Source of the DNA: UBA11891 sp965658355
GTDB lineage: Bacteria > Bacteroidota > Bacteroidia > Flavobacteriales > Flavobacteriaceae
DNA length: 64,000 nt
NCBI GenBank assembly: GCA_965658355.1
Contig: CBFHRX010000005.1
Location: forward strand, 1 to 64,000
Reading direction: 5' to 3'
Positions within the stretch are counted from its first letter, which is position 1. Each line of letters starts with the position of its first letter. The notes beneath the pieces were generated by a model that saw only the letters and a list, made by a program, of their open reading frames with translations, did no database searches and was not told the DNA's origin. A program made the position numbers and the translations under genes. Of this stretch, positions 49,843 to 58,969 are shown piece by piece.

Positions 49843-51489
49843 TTAACCAATTGCACGCTTTCGTAAGAAGCGAAAAAGGAGCATCAGAACAGCCAAAACA
49901 AATGCTGGAATTAACAGGGAAAGTATTTTGATTGTACTCTCAAATTCCTCTTTTTTCAAAGAGTCAATACTTGTAATTTCAATTGTTCTGCTTCGCATTT
50001 CCAGCCAATCACTATGCCCCATTAAGTAGTGAATGGCGTTTTTTAAAAACGCTTTGTTTTGGTAAAAGTTATGGGTCCATTTGTCGTAACCTAGCGCCAA
50101 GGGTTTTCCTTTATCTAATTGACTTTCAGCGAAATTACCATCAGCTATTAGGATTGTTTTGGAATCCCCTGAATCAAGCTTAGCAGTTTTAAAAGGGGCA
50201 ATTCTGTTTGCATACACGGATTCATAATGACCTTCAACCAATACCGCTAGTGGGTAGGGTCGACTTTGGTAATTTTCTGGGTTTTTAGGAATTGTAGCCT
50301 CTTTTAAGGAAATGATTGCGGGTGTCCCTATTAATTTATTTAGTGGTGAAGAGGCTGTTAGAACTGTTTTGTCAGCGCCATTGGGCAGGGTGTCTATCGT
50401 GCTAGCAAATCGATACCAGACATTTCCAACTCCTTTGCTAATGGGGTGCTTGTTGCTTGTAGAAGGAATAGGGTAATAGGTCCATGGGTAGGGGATGTAT
50501 TGTGTGTTTTCATTATTCCCCTGCGCCATCACTATAGGAGCACAATACAAATCGGATACCAATCCGCTGTTTAAGCGCAAGCCTTGTTTAAATAAATAAT
50601 CGTCTAGGTTTAAGGTTTTTGGAAAGGTAACTGCACTGCCTGATGTATTAAAAAGACTGTCTCTATCTAGGGCTAATGCATCCATTGTCCACATGATACT
50701 GCCCCCTTTCATTTGATACTGGTCCAGAATAAATTTTTCTTGATTGGTGAATTCTGTCTTTGGATTGGATACAAATAACACATCAAAGCGGTTGAGGTTG
50801 TCAAGTGTTTTCTTAGGTTCTTCCGGCAGGGCTTTTAAATCGAATGAGGCAAGATTGTAATAGGGTTTTAGACTTTGAAGAAAATCGGTAATCAGAGCAG
50901 CTTCTGAGGTGTCATGAGAAGTTAAAACAGCCAGGTTTTGTTTTTCTTCAAGTGTCAGCCGTTTGATACCGTCTAAAAATTGATATTCGAGCTGGGATAC
51001 AGATCTAAAAAAGATCTCTTGTGGGAGATCTCCAATATTTTTTTGCCATAATGAAATCCGAACTGAGTTGCGCCCATTGCTTAATATAGCCCAAGGAAAC
51101 ACGACAGTTTGGTCTATAGACTGTGTCTTATCATCTACAATAGTTTCGGCTAATAACCCGTATTGCTGCATTTCTTGGATGACCTGATCTCGACTGTCTT
51201 CTGTGTCAAAAGGATCAATGTATTCAATAAAAAGAGTTGGGTTGGCTCGAGATACATTGCCTAAAACCGTTTCGATCTCAGCCCGTAACCGTTGAAATGT
51301 TGGCGGTAGTTTTCCCGCCAAAAAAACATCTATCTTAATGGATTCCTCTAGAGAATCAATTTGTTTTTCTCCAATACTCGATAGGGTATAGCGCTGATCA
51401 GAAGTAAGATCACATTGAATGGGTAGCAAAAAGCCCATCCCAATCAACATGAGTAAAATAAGCCCCTGTATTTGCTGGTGGCGTGCCAT
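49843..51489 (-). CDS. gldG: Gliding motility protein GldG
   Basis: 548 residues. N-terminal anchor (GLILLMLIGMGFLLPIQ), a long periplasmic ABC-type auxiliary domain (YTLSSIGEKQIDSLEESIKIDV, FIEYIDPFDTEDSRDQVIQE, YYPIPSTSNKHPISKGV), and a C-terminal helix (ILSLLIPAFVLAVLMLLFRF) with basic end. GldA-GldF-GldG form an ABC transporter needed for gliding in Flavobacterium johnsoniae. It follows gldF with a TAATG overlap. gldA is not in the window. Confidence 0.92.
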   Translation of the reverse strand: MARHQQIQGLILLMLIGMGFLLPIQCDLTSDQRYTLSSIGEKQIDSLEESIKIDVFLAGKLPPTFQRLRAEIETVLGNVSRANPTLFIEYIDPFDTEDSRDQVIQEMQQYGLLAETIVDDKTQSIDQTVVFPWAILSNGRNSVRISLWQKNIGDLPQEIFFRSVSQLEYQFLDGIKRLTLEEKQNLAVLTSHDTSEAALITDFLQSLKPYYNLASFDLKALPEEPKKTLDNLNRFDVLFVSNPKTEFTNQEKFILDQYQMKGGSIMWTMDALALDRDSLFNTSGSAVTFPKTLNLDDYLFKQGLRLNSGLVSDLYCAPIVMAQGNNENTQYIPYPWTYYPIPSTSNKHPISKGVGNVWYRFASTIDTLPNGADKTVLTASSPLNKLIGTPAIISLKEATIPKNPENYQSRPYPLAVLVEGHYESVYANRIAPFKTAKLDSGDSKTILIADGNFAESQLDKGKPLALGYDKWTHNFYQNKAFLKNAIHYLMGHSDWLEMRSRTIEITSIDSLKKEEFESTIKILSLLIPAFVLAVLMLLFRFLRKRAIG

Positions 51490-52223
51490 TATTGAGCTTG
51501 TATTTTTTTAATTCTAAATTGTGTGATAAGCAGAATCAAAAGAGTGCCCCCAAAAAAATAGCAAACATCAGCTGGGAGTAAAAGCCCTCTGTTCAAGTTG
51601 CTGTAATGGGATTGCATTCCCATGGCAGAGATCCAATTGTAAAGGGTAAAGCTTGGTAAAAGATTCGCTAATTGGCCCCATAAATAAAAATGACTAAAGC
51701 CTATAAAAAGACACAGGAGGAATGCAGTTGTTTGCTGCTTTGTAAGACTTGATACAAATATTCCAAGAGCGGATAGTTGACATAGGAATAAGAACAGGCC
51801 ACTGTAACCGCCTAGTAGCATGCCCCAATCAAGACTTTCTTGATCCGGAACAAGAATAGTGAGTAAATAGATGTAGCTAAAGGTGGGCAGCATCGCCAAA
51901 ATGCCCACAAAAAAAACCCCCAGAAATTTGCCCCATACAAGAGCGGCAATAGAAATGGGTTTGGTTAACAAAATCTCCAAAGTTCCGGTTTTAATTTCTT
52001 CAGCAAAACTCCGCATGCTTAAAGCTGGAATAACAATGAGTAAAAGCCAAGGAGCCAATTCAAAGAAAAGCGTCAAATCAGCAAAGCCTGTTTGTAGTAT
52101 ATTAAAAGGGCTGTCGAGGATCCACAAAAAAAGGGTGCTCAAAATCAAGAACAAGCCAATGGCTATAAAGCCTATAAGATCATTGAAAACAGTTTTGACT
52201 TCTTTGACGAAAACAGGCCACAT
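51489..52223 (-). CDS. gldF: Gliding motility ABC permease GldF
   Basis: 244 residues from ATG 52223 (WPVFVKEVKTVFNDLIGFIA), 1 nt after the stop of the SAM hydrolase gene; a TTG five codons upstream overlaps that gene. Six hydrophobic helices. Family stretch SPFNILQTGFADLTLFFELA followed by PWLLLIVIPALSMRSFAEEI and KTGTLEILLTKPIS, typical of GldF. It is the membrane part of the GldAFG transporter. Its stop overlaps the gldG start (TAATG). Confidence 0.92.
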   Translation of the reverse strand: MWPVFVKEVKTVFNDLIGFIAIGLFLILSTLFLWILDSPFNILQTGFADLTLFFELAPWLLLIVIPALSMRSFAEEIKTGTLEILLTKPISIAALVWGKFLGVFFVGILAMLPTFSYIYLLTILVPDQESLDWGMLLGGYSGLFLFLCQLSALGIFVSSLTKQQTTAFLLCLFIGFSHFYLWGQLANLLPSFTLYNWISAMGMQSHYSNLNRGLLLPADVCYFFGGTLLILLITQFRIKKIQAQ

Positions 52224-52224
52224 A

Positions 52225-53055
52225 TTAATTGAATTCAATGGTTACGGGATCTCGATAGTCAAGTCCAAAGAGGCTGTGAGCACTCCCTACTGTCAGCGGG
52301 TTACTCTTGTATATAGCCAATTCCAAATGAGCGGCTGTGTTAAATAGCGCCAATTTTTTACCGTCTTCTTCACGTTTGCTGGCTGGAAGATCAAAATCGA
52401 TGGCTTCACTGTAATGATTCACAATCTTACGGAACTTTACTGTTCTGGCAAAAATGGTGAAATCCCTAGATTTTCCAACTGAATGGAACAGTTTTTTTGT
52501 GATATTAGTCACCACATTGCCGTAGTTGTCAATGTAGATTATACTTCCCAATATGGTATTGCCATCTGGACTCACAACAGGTTTTATATCGGTAAGGGTT
52601 TTGATTTGAGGAACGTTTTTGCCAACTACTTCCAGTTGCCCTTTTCGGGCTAAATGTCCTGCCACCTTGACAAAAACATCAAGTACTGGGAAACTACTGA
52701 CCAAGGCGTCGTGAATTGTGATCTCCACAATTTTTTCAGCTTTCGTGTCATCAGCAATTAAAGAAAAGATACCGTTATCGGCGCCAATAAAATAATGCCC
52801 TTCAAACAACATAGCGATATGTGCGTTTTCAGGGGTCCTTTCTGAATCGACTCCTACGATATGAATGGAACCCTCTGGAAAAGCCTTAAAGGCATTCTTA
52901 AGTACATAGCCTGCTTCCGTTAAATTAAAAGGACTTATTTGATGGCTGACATCGATAATTTTAACAGCAGGGATTTCAATTTGAAGCGAGGCTTTTATCG
53001 CTGAAACGGAGTAGTCTTTTACTCCAAAATCTGTTGTTAAGCTAACAATCGGCAT
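52225..53055 (-). CDS. SAM hydroxide adenosyltransferase (DUF62)
   Basis: 276 residues. VSLTTDFGVKDYSVSAIKAS and IIDVSHQISPFNLTEAGYVL at the front, GADNGIFSL, SFPVLDVFVKVAGHLA and the C-terminal GSIIYIDNYGNVVTNI are the DUF62 landmarks. Non-halogenating members split S-adenosylmethionine to adenosine and methionine using hydroxide. It leads the gldF-gldG transcript and stops 1 nt before gldF. A role for SAM hydrolysis in gliding is not established. Confidence 0.9.
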   Translation of the reverse strand: MPIVSLTTDFGVKDYSVSAIKASLQIEIPAVKIIDVSHQISPFNLTEAGYVLKNAFKAFPEGSIHIVGVDSERTPENAHIAMLFEGHYFIGADNGIFSLIADDTKAEKIVEITIHDALVSSFPVLDVFVKVAGHLARKGQLEVVGKNVPQIKTLTDIKPVVSPDGNTILGSIIYIDNYGNVVTNITKKLFHSVGKSRDFTIFARTVKFRKIVNHYSEAIDFDLPASKREEDGKKLALFNTAAHLELAIYKSNPLTVGSAHSLFGLDYRDPVTIEFN

Positions 53056-53090
53056 GATTTATTTAAGACTCCGTTTATATTAAAATTGTG

Positions 53091-53098
53091 TAAATTTG
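53091..53098 (+). promoter_or_regulatory. -7 box of phoH-purC
   Basis: TAAATTTG, exact match, 46 nt upstream of the TTG start of phoH. Confidence 0.45.
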
Positions 53099-53144
53099 AT
53101 TGACAAGATAATGGCAAAAATAATTCTTTTTAACGCGATAGCCT

Positions 53145-54098
53145 TTGAATGAAATAAAAATTGAACTCACTGAAGTAAATCCCAGGGAGTTCTTTGGACA
53201 GCAAAACGTCCATATCGATCAAATAAAATCATATTTCCCGAAACTCAAGATTGTAGCAAGAGGATCTACTCTTAAGGCTTACGGAGAAGAAAGTCTTTTA
53301 GAGGAATTTGACAAACGGATTGAAATGTTGCAGGCCCATTTTGGTAAATACAACATCCTTGATAAAGAAACAATAGATAGAATTATTCAAGCGAGTAGTG
53401 CAGAAGAGTACGATCCCTCCTTGGAAATGGATTCTTTTATCCTTCATGGCATGGGTGGTCGTGTTATTAAAGCGAGAACCGTCAATCAACTTAGACTGGT
53501 AGAGTTGGTCAATACGAACGACATGGTTTTTGCCATTGGCCCTGCTGGCACTGGAAAAACATTTACAGGAGTTGCCTTAGCAGTTCGCGCACTAAAAGAA
53601 AAGCAAGTAAAAAGAATCATTTTAACGCGTCCTGCCGTCGAAGCTGGTGAAAACCTTGGGTTCTTGCCAGGAGACTTAAAAGAGAAGTTAGACCCCTATA
53701 TGCAGCCCTTGTATGATGCTTTAAGGGAGATGATTCCGCAAGAAAAGCTGAACAAATACATAGAGGAAGGGATCATTCAAATTGCCCCACTAGCTTTTAT
53801 GAGAGGCCGAACCTTAGACAATGCTTTTGTTATTCTGGATGAGGCCCAAAATACCACACATGCTCAGATGAAAATGTTTTTAACAAGAATGGGGCGTAAT
53901 GCCAAGTTTATCATTACAGGGGATCCCGGACAAATTGATTTGCCTCGACGTGTCATTTCTGGCTTAAAAGAAGCATTATTAATTCTCAAAGAAACAGTAG
54001 GTATTGGTATTATCTATCTGGATGATAAAGATGTGATTCGACACGAATTAGTTAGAAAAGTAATCAGCGCTTATAAAAATATAGAGCACCAAAATTAG
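53145..54098 (+). CDS. PhoH family ATPase
   Basis: 317 residues with TTG start (NEIKIELTEVNPREFFGQQN), the conserved family N terminus. KH-like region at about 25-75, then the PhoH ATPase: Walker A GPAGTGKTFTG, RPAVEAGENLGFLPGDLKEK, Walker B FVILDEAQNTT, GDPGQIDLPR. Linked to RNA metabolism and ribosome quality in other bacteria. purC begins 3 nt downstream. Confidence 0.92.
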   Translation: MNEIKIELTEVNPREFFGQQNVHIDQIKSYFPKLKIVARGSTLKAYGEESLLEEFDKRIEMLQAHFGKYNILDKETIDRIIQASSAEEYDPSLEMDSFILHGMGGRVIKARTVNQLRLVELVNTNDMVFAIGPAGTGKTFTGVALAVRALKEKQVKRIILTRPAVEAGENLGFLPGDLKEKLDPYMQPLYDALREMIPQEKLNKYIEEGIIQIAPLAFMRGRTLDNAFVILDEAQNTTHAQMKMFLTRMGRNAKFIITGDPGQIDLPRRVISGLKEALLILKETVGIGIIYLDDKDVIRHELVRKVISAYKNIEHQN

Positions 54099-54101
54099 GA
54101 T

Positions 54102-55046
54102 ATGAGTACATTGATGAAAAGCGCATTGTCATTGCCAGGGCAGCGTTCTAAATATACGGGTAAGGTACGTGAGGTCTACACGCTTGAAAATGAACTCCTC
54201 GTTATGGTAGCAACAGATCGTTTGTCTGCTTTTGATGTAGTCATGCCCAAGGGTATACCCTACAAAGGACAAATCCTCAATCAAATTGCCTATCGTATGA
54301 TGGAGGCAACAAAAGATATAGTTCCCAATTGGCTAACCGCTTGCCCGGATCCTAATGTGGCAATTGGGCAGGCTTGTGAGCCTTACAAAGTAGAAATGGT
54401 TATCAGAGGCTATTTGGTGGGACATGCAGCAAGAGAATACAACAAAGGGAAAAGAACACTCTGTGGAGTTCATCTCCCAGAAGGGATGATTGAAAATCAA
54501 GCTTTCCCAAGTCCCATTATTACACCTGCAACGAAGGCCGAAGAAGGGCATGATGAAGATATTTCAAGAGAAGCCATAATAGCACAGGGGATCGTTTCCG
54601 AAAAGGAATACCTTCAATTGGAAAAATACACCCGCGCTTTATTTTCTCGGGGTACTGAATTAGCCAAGAAACGAGGCCTTATTCTTGTGGATACTAAGTA
54701 TGAGTTTGGGAAAAACAGCAAAGGTGAAATTTTACTAATAGACGAAATCCATACGCCTGACTCGTCTCGTTACTTTTATCAAGAGGGATATGAAGAAAGA
54801 CAGGCAAAGGGCTTGCCTCAAAAACAATTGTCAAAGGAGTTTGTTCGCAGGTGGTTGATTGAAAACGGCTTTCAAGGACTAGAAGGGCAGGAGGTGCCTT
54901 CAATGGACGCTGCTCAAATTAATTCCATTAGTGAACGCTATATAGAACTCTACGAAAATATTACAGGGGAGAAATTTGTAGCGGCTGATGTGACCAATAT
55001 TGAAGCACGGATTGAAAATAACATAAAGGCCTATCTCCAGGCTTAG
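54102..55046 (+). CDS. purC: SAICAR synthase
   Basis: 314 residues of the longer, yeast-like type. Motifs YTGKVREVYTL, VATDRLSAFDVVMPKGIPYK, VIRGYLVGHAAREY, GHDEDISREA and ILIDEIHTPDSSRYF. It joins aspartate to CAIR in purine synthesis. In operon with phoH (3 nt gap); its TAG interlocks with the miaA stop by 4 nt. Confidence 0.96.
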   Translation: MSTLMKSALSLPGQRSKYTGKVREVYTLENELLVMVATDRLSAFDVVMPKGIPYKGQILNQIAYRMMEATKDIVPNWLTACPDPNVAIGQACEPYKVEMVIRGYLVGHAAREYNKGKRTLCGVHLPEGMIENQAFPSPIITPATKAEEGHDEDISREAIIAQGIVSEKEYLQLEKYTRALFSRGTELAKKRGLILVDTKYEFGKNSKGEILLIDEIHTPDSSRYFYQEGYEERQAKGLPQKQLSKEFVRRWLIENGFQGLEGQEVPSMDAAQINSISERYIELYENITGEKFVAADVTNIEARIENNIKAYLQA

Positions 55047-55942
55047 TCCCTTTCGATAGCGTTAATGAATTCATGAAGTGGAGTGTTGGCCGGGAAAAAG
55101 GCGTCATTCCCGTATCGCTTAAACCAAGTAATCTGTCTTTTGGCATAACGGCGTGTGTTCTTTTTAATATTTTCAATAGTTGTTTCTCGATCGTATTTGC
55201 CAGCAAAATATTCCCACCATTCCTGATATCCCACCGTTTTTAAGCTGCTCAAATCTTTGTATTCGCGAAGACGTATGACTTCTTCTTCCAAACCGCGATC
55301 GATCATGTTGTCAACCCTTTTGTTAATACGTTCGTATAAAGCCTCACGAGGTTGATGCAACACAATCACTTGACTTTCAAAAGCCCGTTTGTTTTCATTT
55401 TGACCTAAAAAGGAAGAATACGGAGATCCAGAGGCAAAGCATACCTCAAGGGCGCGAATTAAACGCAAGGGGTTTTGCCTGTCTACTCTATTGTAGTAAT
55501 TGGGGTCTTGATCTCTAAGAAGTTCTTGCAAGCCTTGTAGTCCATGAGTTTTATGGAAGACATCTAATTGTGCTTTTATTTCATGGGGTATGGGGGGAAA
55601 TACGTCCAGTCCTTTCATCAAAGCTTGTGCAAAAAGCCCTGACCCCCCCGTTAGAAACACAATAGTATTTTTTTGAAATAGTTTTTCTAAGGTTCCCAAG
55701 GCTTCTTTTTCGTAGGCCCCTACATTTACGGGTTCTTTAATACTTTTATTTTGAATAAAATGATGCGGAACAGCGGCTAATTCCGCTGGTGAGGGAACAG
55801 CCGTTCCAATACTCATTTCACTGTAAAATTGTCGTGAATCACAAGAAACGATTTCGGTCTGATAGTGTTTGGCAAGCGATAGGGTCAAAGCGGTCTTGCC
55901 TACTCCAGTAGGGCCCGCTATATAAATGAGTTTAGGTTTCAT
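55043..55942 (-). CDS. miaA: tRNA dimethylallyltransferase
   Basis: 299 residues. P-loop AGPTGVGKTAL, SCDSRQFYSEMSIGTAVPS, FLTGGSGLFAQAL, RLIRALEVC and the C-terminal RYAKRQITWFKRY. It prenylates A37 in tRNAs reading UNN codons. It overlaps the ion channel gene by 11 nt, so it is read from the upstream operon. Confidence 0.95.
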   Translation of the reverse strand: MKPKLIYIAGPTGVGKTALTLSLAKHYQTEIVSCDSRQFYSEMSIGTAVPSPAELAAVPHHFIQNKSIKEPVNVGAYEKEALGTLEKLFQKNTIVFLTGGSGLFAQALMKGLDVFPPIPHEIKAQLDVFHKTHGLQGLQELLRDQDPNYYNRVDRQNPLRLIRALEVCFASGSPYSSFLGQNENKRAFESQVIVLHQPREALYERINKRVDNMIDRGLEEEVIRLREYKDLSSLKTVGYQEWWEYFAGKYDRETTIENIKKNTRRYAKRQITWFKRYGNDAFFPANTPLHEFINAIERD

Positions 55943-56762
55943 TGTTTAAGATTTCACCACACTGGTGACAATAGATAGCATCGTCTTTGTGGTCGGGGTT
56001 CATGCAGGCTTTGCAGGCCTGTGTATTTGTGTCTATCTTTTTGTTCTGTTCTGCAAACTCTGCTGTTACGATTCCAGTAGGAACCGCTATGATGCCATAT
56101 CCCATCACCATAATCAAAGCAGCAAAAAATTGACCCAGTGCCGTAACGGGTGCAATATCCCCATATCCGACAGTAGTTAAGGTGACAATACACCAGTATA
56201 TGCTCCTGGGGATACTCGTAAAACCACTTTCGTCAGATTCAATCATATACATAAGGGTCCCAAAAATAATGCACAATATCAAGACGCTAAATAGAAAAAC
56301 CCCAATTTTAGCACGGCTAGCAAGCAAGGCTTTAGCCAATGAATTGGAAGCGCCTATGTAGCGGGTTAGCTTTAATATCCTAAAAACACGCAAAAGGCGT
56401 AAGGCTCGTAATGCTAGTAGCGACTGTGTACCCAGCATAAAAAGAGAGATGTACTTGGGCAATGTGGACAGTAGGTCGATGATCCCATAGAAACTGAACA
56501 CATATTTTAGCGGCTTTTTAACAGCAATCAAGCGAAGGAGGTATTCAATGGTAAATAAAAATGTAATACTCCATTCGAGTTGATCAAATAAGAAGTTGAA
56601 TTCAGAACGTATGCTAGCGACACTCTCCAAGCAGACTAACAATACACTAAAAAGAATTAAGAATAAGAGAATTAAGTCAAAGCTTTTTCCAGCAGGAGTG
56701 TCTGCTTCGTATATTATTTCATGCAATCGGTGCCGCCAAGAAGAAGAAGGTACTTTTTTCAA
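55932..56762 (-). CDS. Voltage-gated-type potassium channel with zinc-ribbon tail
   Basis: 276 residues, TTG start (KKVPSSSWRHRLHEIIYEAD). Six transmembrane helices with an S4 sensor (SLLALRALRLLRVFRILKLT; arginines every three residues), pore helix and filter TLTTVGYGD, and S6 (AALIMVMGYGIIAVPTGIVT). After residue 240 comes CKACMNPDHKDDAIYCHQCG, a CxxC...CxxC zinc ribbon uncommon in this class. It starts 3 nt after the exonuclease gene and overlaps miaA by 11 nt. Confidence 0.9.
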   Translation of the reverse strand: MKKVPSSSWRHRLHEIIYEADTPAGKSFDLILLFLILFSVLLVCLESVASIRSEFNFLFDQLEWSITFLFTIEYLLRLIAVKKPLKYVFSFYGIIDLLSTLPKYISLFMLGTQSLLALRALRLLRVFRILKLTRYIGASNSLAKALLASRAKIGVFLFSVLILCIIFGTLMYMIESDESGFTSIPRSIYWCIVTLTTVGYGDIAPVTALGQFFAALIMVMGYGIIAVPTGIVTAEFAEQNKKIDTNTQACKACMNPDHKDDAIYCHQCGEILNNET

Positions 56763-56765
56763 AAA

Positions 56766-58157
56766 CTATAATTTTGGGGTCTCAGGGAGACTTCCGTTCA
56801 TATCAATCAATTTATGATATTTTTTGTTTCTTATAAAATGCTGAACCAAGGCGTTTGCATCAGGGTTGGATTCTATTGGAATCAGACGGCTATGAATTCT
56901 TTCAGGTGTAGTAATCTGATAATTTAAGTCATAATATCCATATCCCTTAAGGACAGCATCTTCCAAAAATACAAAACCGTATTCGCCATCTTGTCTACCC
57001 TCTGTAGTGAAAAGCGTATTTCCGCTCGGGAGTGCCAAGTCAGAAAGAAGTGTATCCAGTCTGCTGTTGTACTCTTCTGCAGGAATAATCCCCTCACAAC
57101 TCCCGTCACATTTTTTAAGCATTCGCTGTGGACATTGTTCTTTTTTATTACTCAGACTGGTTTTGTTTTGACACAAAGCGTATTCATTTAGCCAGTAAAA
57201 AAGTTGTCCCACTGCTGCTTTTTTATTCCGAAAGACCTTGATGTAGTCAAACTTACTAAGGGTTTGCTCTAAAAGTAAGTTTCGATAGCCCTTTTGGTCT
57301 ATCTCAATTCGGATTCCCATTGGAAACATGCGGTATTTACCAACTTTGTTTAAACTGGGTTTGTTGACTTTGATTTCGTGCTGTTCCTTTAATAGGGCAA
57401 TAAACTCACTGCCTGTTTTTTCAAAACGCACCCTTTTTAACTGCTGCTTGATTTTTGTGCTTTTAGAAGACTTTCCTGTCAGGTGGGAATTGACTCGTTT
57501 GCGGATATTGGTACTTTTTCCGATGTAAATAATTTCATCCTCCTGACCATAGATATAATAAACGCCTGTTTCGGTGGGCAATTCATCTAGTATTTTATGA
57601 AACTTAGGCGCCATCTCTTTTTTGTGGAGACTTTTAATTTGAGCGTTTATAATTTCCTTTTTACTGTCTTTCTCTAGTAGAAGTTTAAACAGTTTCAGGG
57701 TGGCTAGAGCATCTCCTTGCGCTCTATGTCGATCGCTTATGGGAATTCCAAGGGAGCGAACTAATTTCCCTAATTTAAAAGATTCTTGCTCTGGTAATAA
57801 AGTTTGTGACAAGCTTACCGTGCATACGGACTCCCGATTGAAAGTGTAGCCAAGTCTTCTAAATTCAGTCCGAAGGATTCGATAATCAAATTCAGCATTA
57901 TGAGCGACGAGCACACAGTCTTCCGTCAATTCAATAATGCGCTTGGCAATTTCAAAAAAGCGAGGGGCGCTTTGCAACATCTTACTGTTGATCCCTGTTA
58001 GCTTCTGTACAAAAGGTTGAATGTCACGTTCCGGATTGACCAAGCTCGAAAACTGGTCTACAATTTCACTTCCATCAAATCTATAAATAGCGATTTCAGT
58101 GATCCCTTCTTCATTAAATTTTCCACCAGTAGTTTCAATATCGAGTACGGCAAACAT
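56766..58157 (-). CDS. Exonuclease (DEDDh) fused to GIY-YIG nuclease
   Basis: 463 residues from ATG 58157 (FAVLDIETTGGKFNEEGITE); a TTG upstream would overlap yggS. Exonuclease epsilon-like domain at about 1-165 (DIETTGG, VLVAHNAEFDYRIL, HRAQGDALATLKLF), then a UvrC-like GIY-YIG domain at about 190-275 (TGVYYIYGQEDEIIYIGKST, KRVNSHLTG). The rest has LKKCDGSCEGIIPAEEYNSR, as in the Cys-containing part of UvrC. Such DnaQ/UvrC-N fusions occur in several phyla and are assumed to act in repair. It starts 1 nt after yggS. Confidence 0.88.
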   Translation of the reverse strand: MFAVLDIETTGGKFNEEGITEIAIYRFDGSEIVDQFSSLVNPERDIQPFVQKLTGINSKMLQSAPRFFEIAKRIIELTEDCVLVAHNAEFDYRILRTEFRRLGYTFNRESVCTVSLSQTLLPEQESFKLGKLVRSLGIPISDRHRAQGDALATLKLFKLLLEKDSKKEIINAQIKSLHKKEMAPKFHKILDELPTETGVYYIYGQEDEIIYIGKSTNIRKRVNSHLTGKSSKSTKIKQQLKRVRFEKTGSEFIALLKEQHEIKVNKPSLNKVGKYRMFPMGIRIEIDQKGYRNLLLEQTLSKFDYIKVFRNKKAAVGQLFYWLNEYALCQNKTSLSNKKEQCPQRMLKKCDGSCEGIIPAEEYNSRLDTLLSDLALPSGNTLFTTEGRQDGEYGFVFLEDAVLKGYGYYDLNYQITTPERIHSRLIPIESNPDANALVQHFIRNKKYHKLIDMNGSLPETPKL

Positions 58158-58158
58158 A

Positions 58159-58806
58159 CTATTGATTTCGAGATCCAAATATCATACTCCCAACACGTAT
58201 CATGGTACTGCCCATTTCAATCGCAATAGTATAATCACCACTCATACCCATTGAGAGTACTGCGTCTGCTTGAGACTCAAAATACTGTTGAAAACAAGTA
58301 TATAGGCCTTTGAATTCTCGTTCAATTTGCTGAGTATCCTCTGTGAATGTAGCCATTCCCATTAGTCCTTTAATAGAAATGTTGGGGAGTTCTTTAGCGT
58401 TCGTAATGACGGCTTCTAATTCGGCTTTTGAAAAGCCAAATTTTGTGGTCTCTTCAGCAATATGAACCTGCAAGAGACAGTCTATTATTCGATTGTGTTT
58501 GGCCGCTTGCTTGTTAATTTCTCGCAATAATTTTTCTGTATCCACACCGTGGATAAGGGAAACAAAATGGGCCATATACTTCACTTTGTTGCGTTGCAAA
58601 TGACCAATCATATGCCACTCTATATCCTGGGGGAGCGAATCGTATTTCTGAACCATCTCTTGCACCTTATTTTCGCCAAAAACACGTTGCCCCGAATCAT
58701 ATGCTTCCAGTATGACTTCGTTAGACTTTGTTTTTGAAACGGCTACAAGAGTCACATTTTCCGGTAGACTCTCTTTAATGGTTTCTAAGTTTTTAGCAAT
58801 ATTCAT
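58159..58806 (-). CDS. YggS-type PLP homeostasis protein
   Basis: 215 residues. PLP Lys in LVAVSKTKSNEVI, GENKVQEMVQKY, WHMIGHLQRNKVKYM, GLMGMATFTED and SMGMSGDYTIAIEMGSTMIR then VG. It binds pyridoxal phosphate without known catalysis and balances free PLP. It heads a tight run with the exonuclease, channel and miaA genes. Confidence 0.94.
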   Translation of the reverse strand: MNIAKNLETIKESLPENVTLVAVSKTKSNEVILEAYDSGQRVFGENKVQEMVQKYDSLPQDIEWHMIGHLQRNKVKYMAHFVSLIHGVDTEKLLREINKQAAKHNRIIDCLLQVHIAEETTKFGFSKAELEAVITNAKELPNISIKGLMGMATFTEDTQQIEREFKGLYTCFQQYFESQADAVLSMGMSGDYTIAIEMGSTMIRVGSMIFGSRNQ

Positions 58807-58969
58807 TCTAATGGCCAGGTATTGATGAACAGTGTGTTTGTTCTATTAAATCGTATCCGAGATGATAATTTTTCGTTAAAGGTACTGAAATCGTATGCGA
58901 TAAAAGGGATTTGAGGCAGTTTTAAACCGTTTACTTAAGCTGAATAGCCTCGAGTAAAAAGGCACTGTT

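Noticed and set aside
53111..53150. 13-residue ATG frame before phoH as an attenuator peptide
   Set aside because: ATG frame ends just inside phoH, but there is no hairpin or repeated codon; chance is sufficient.
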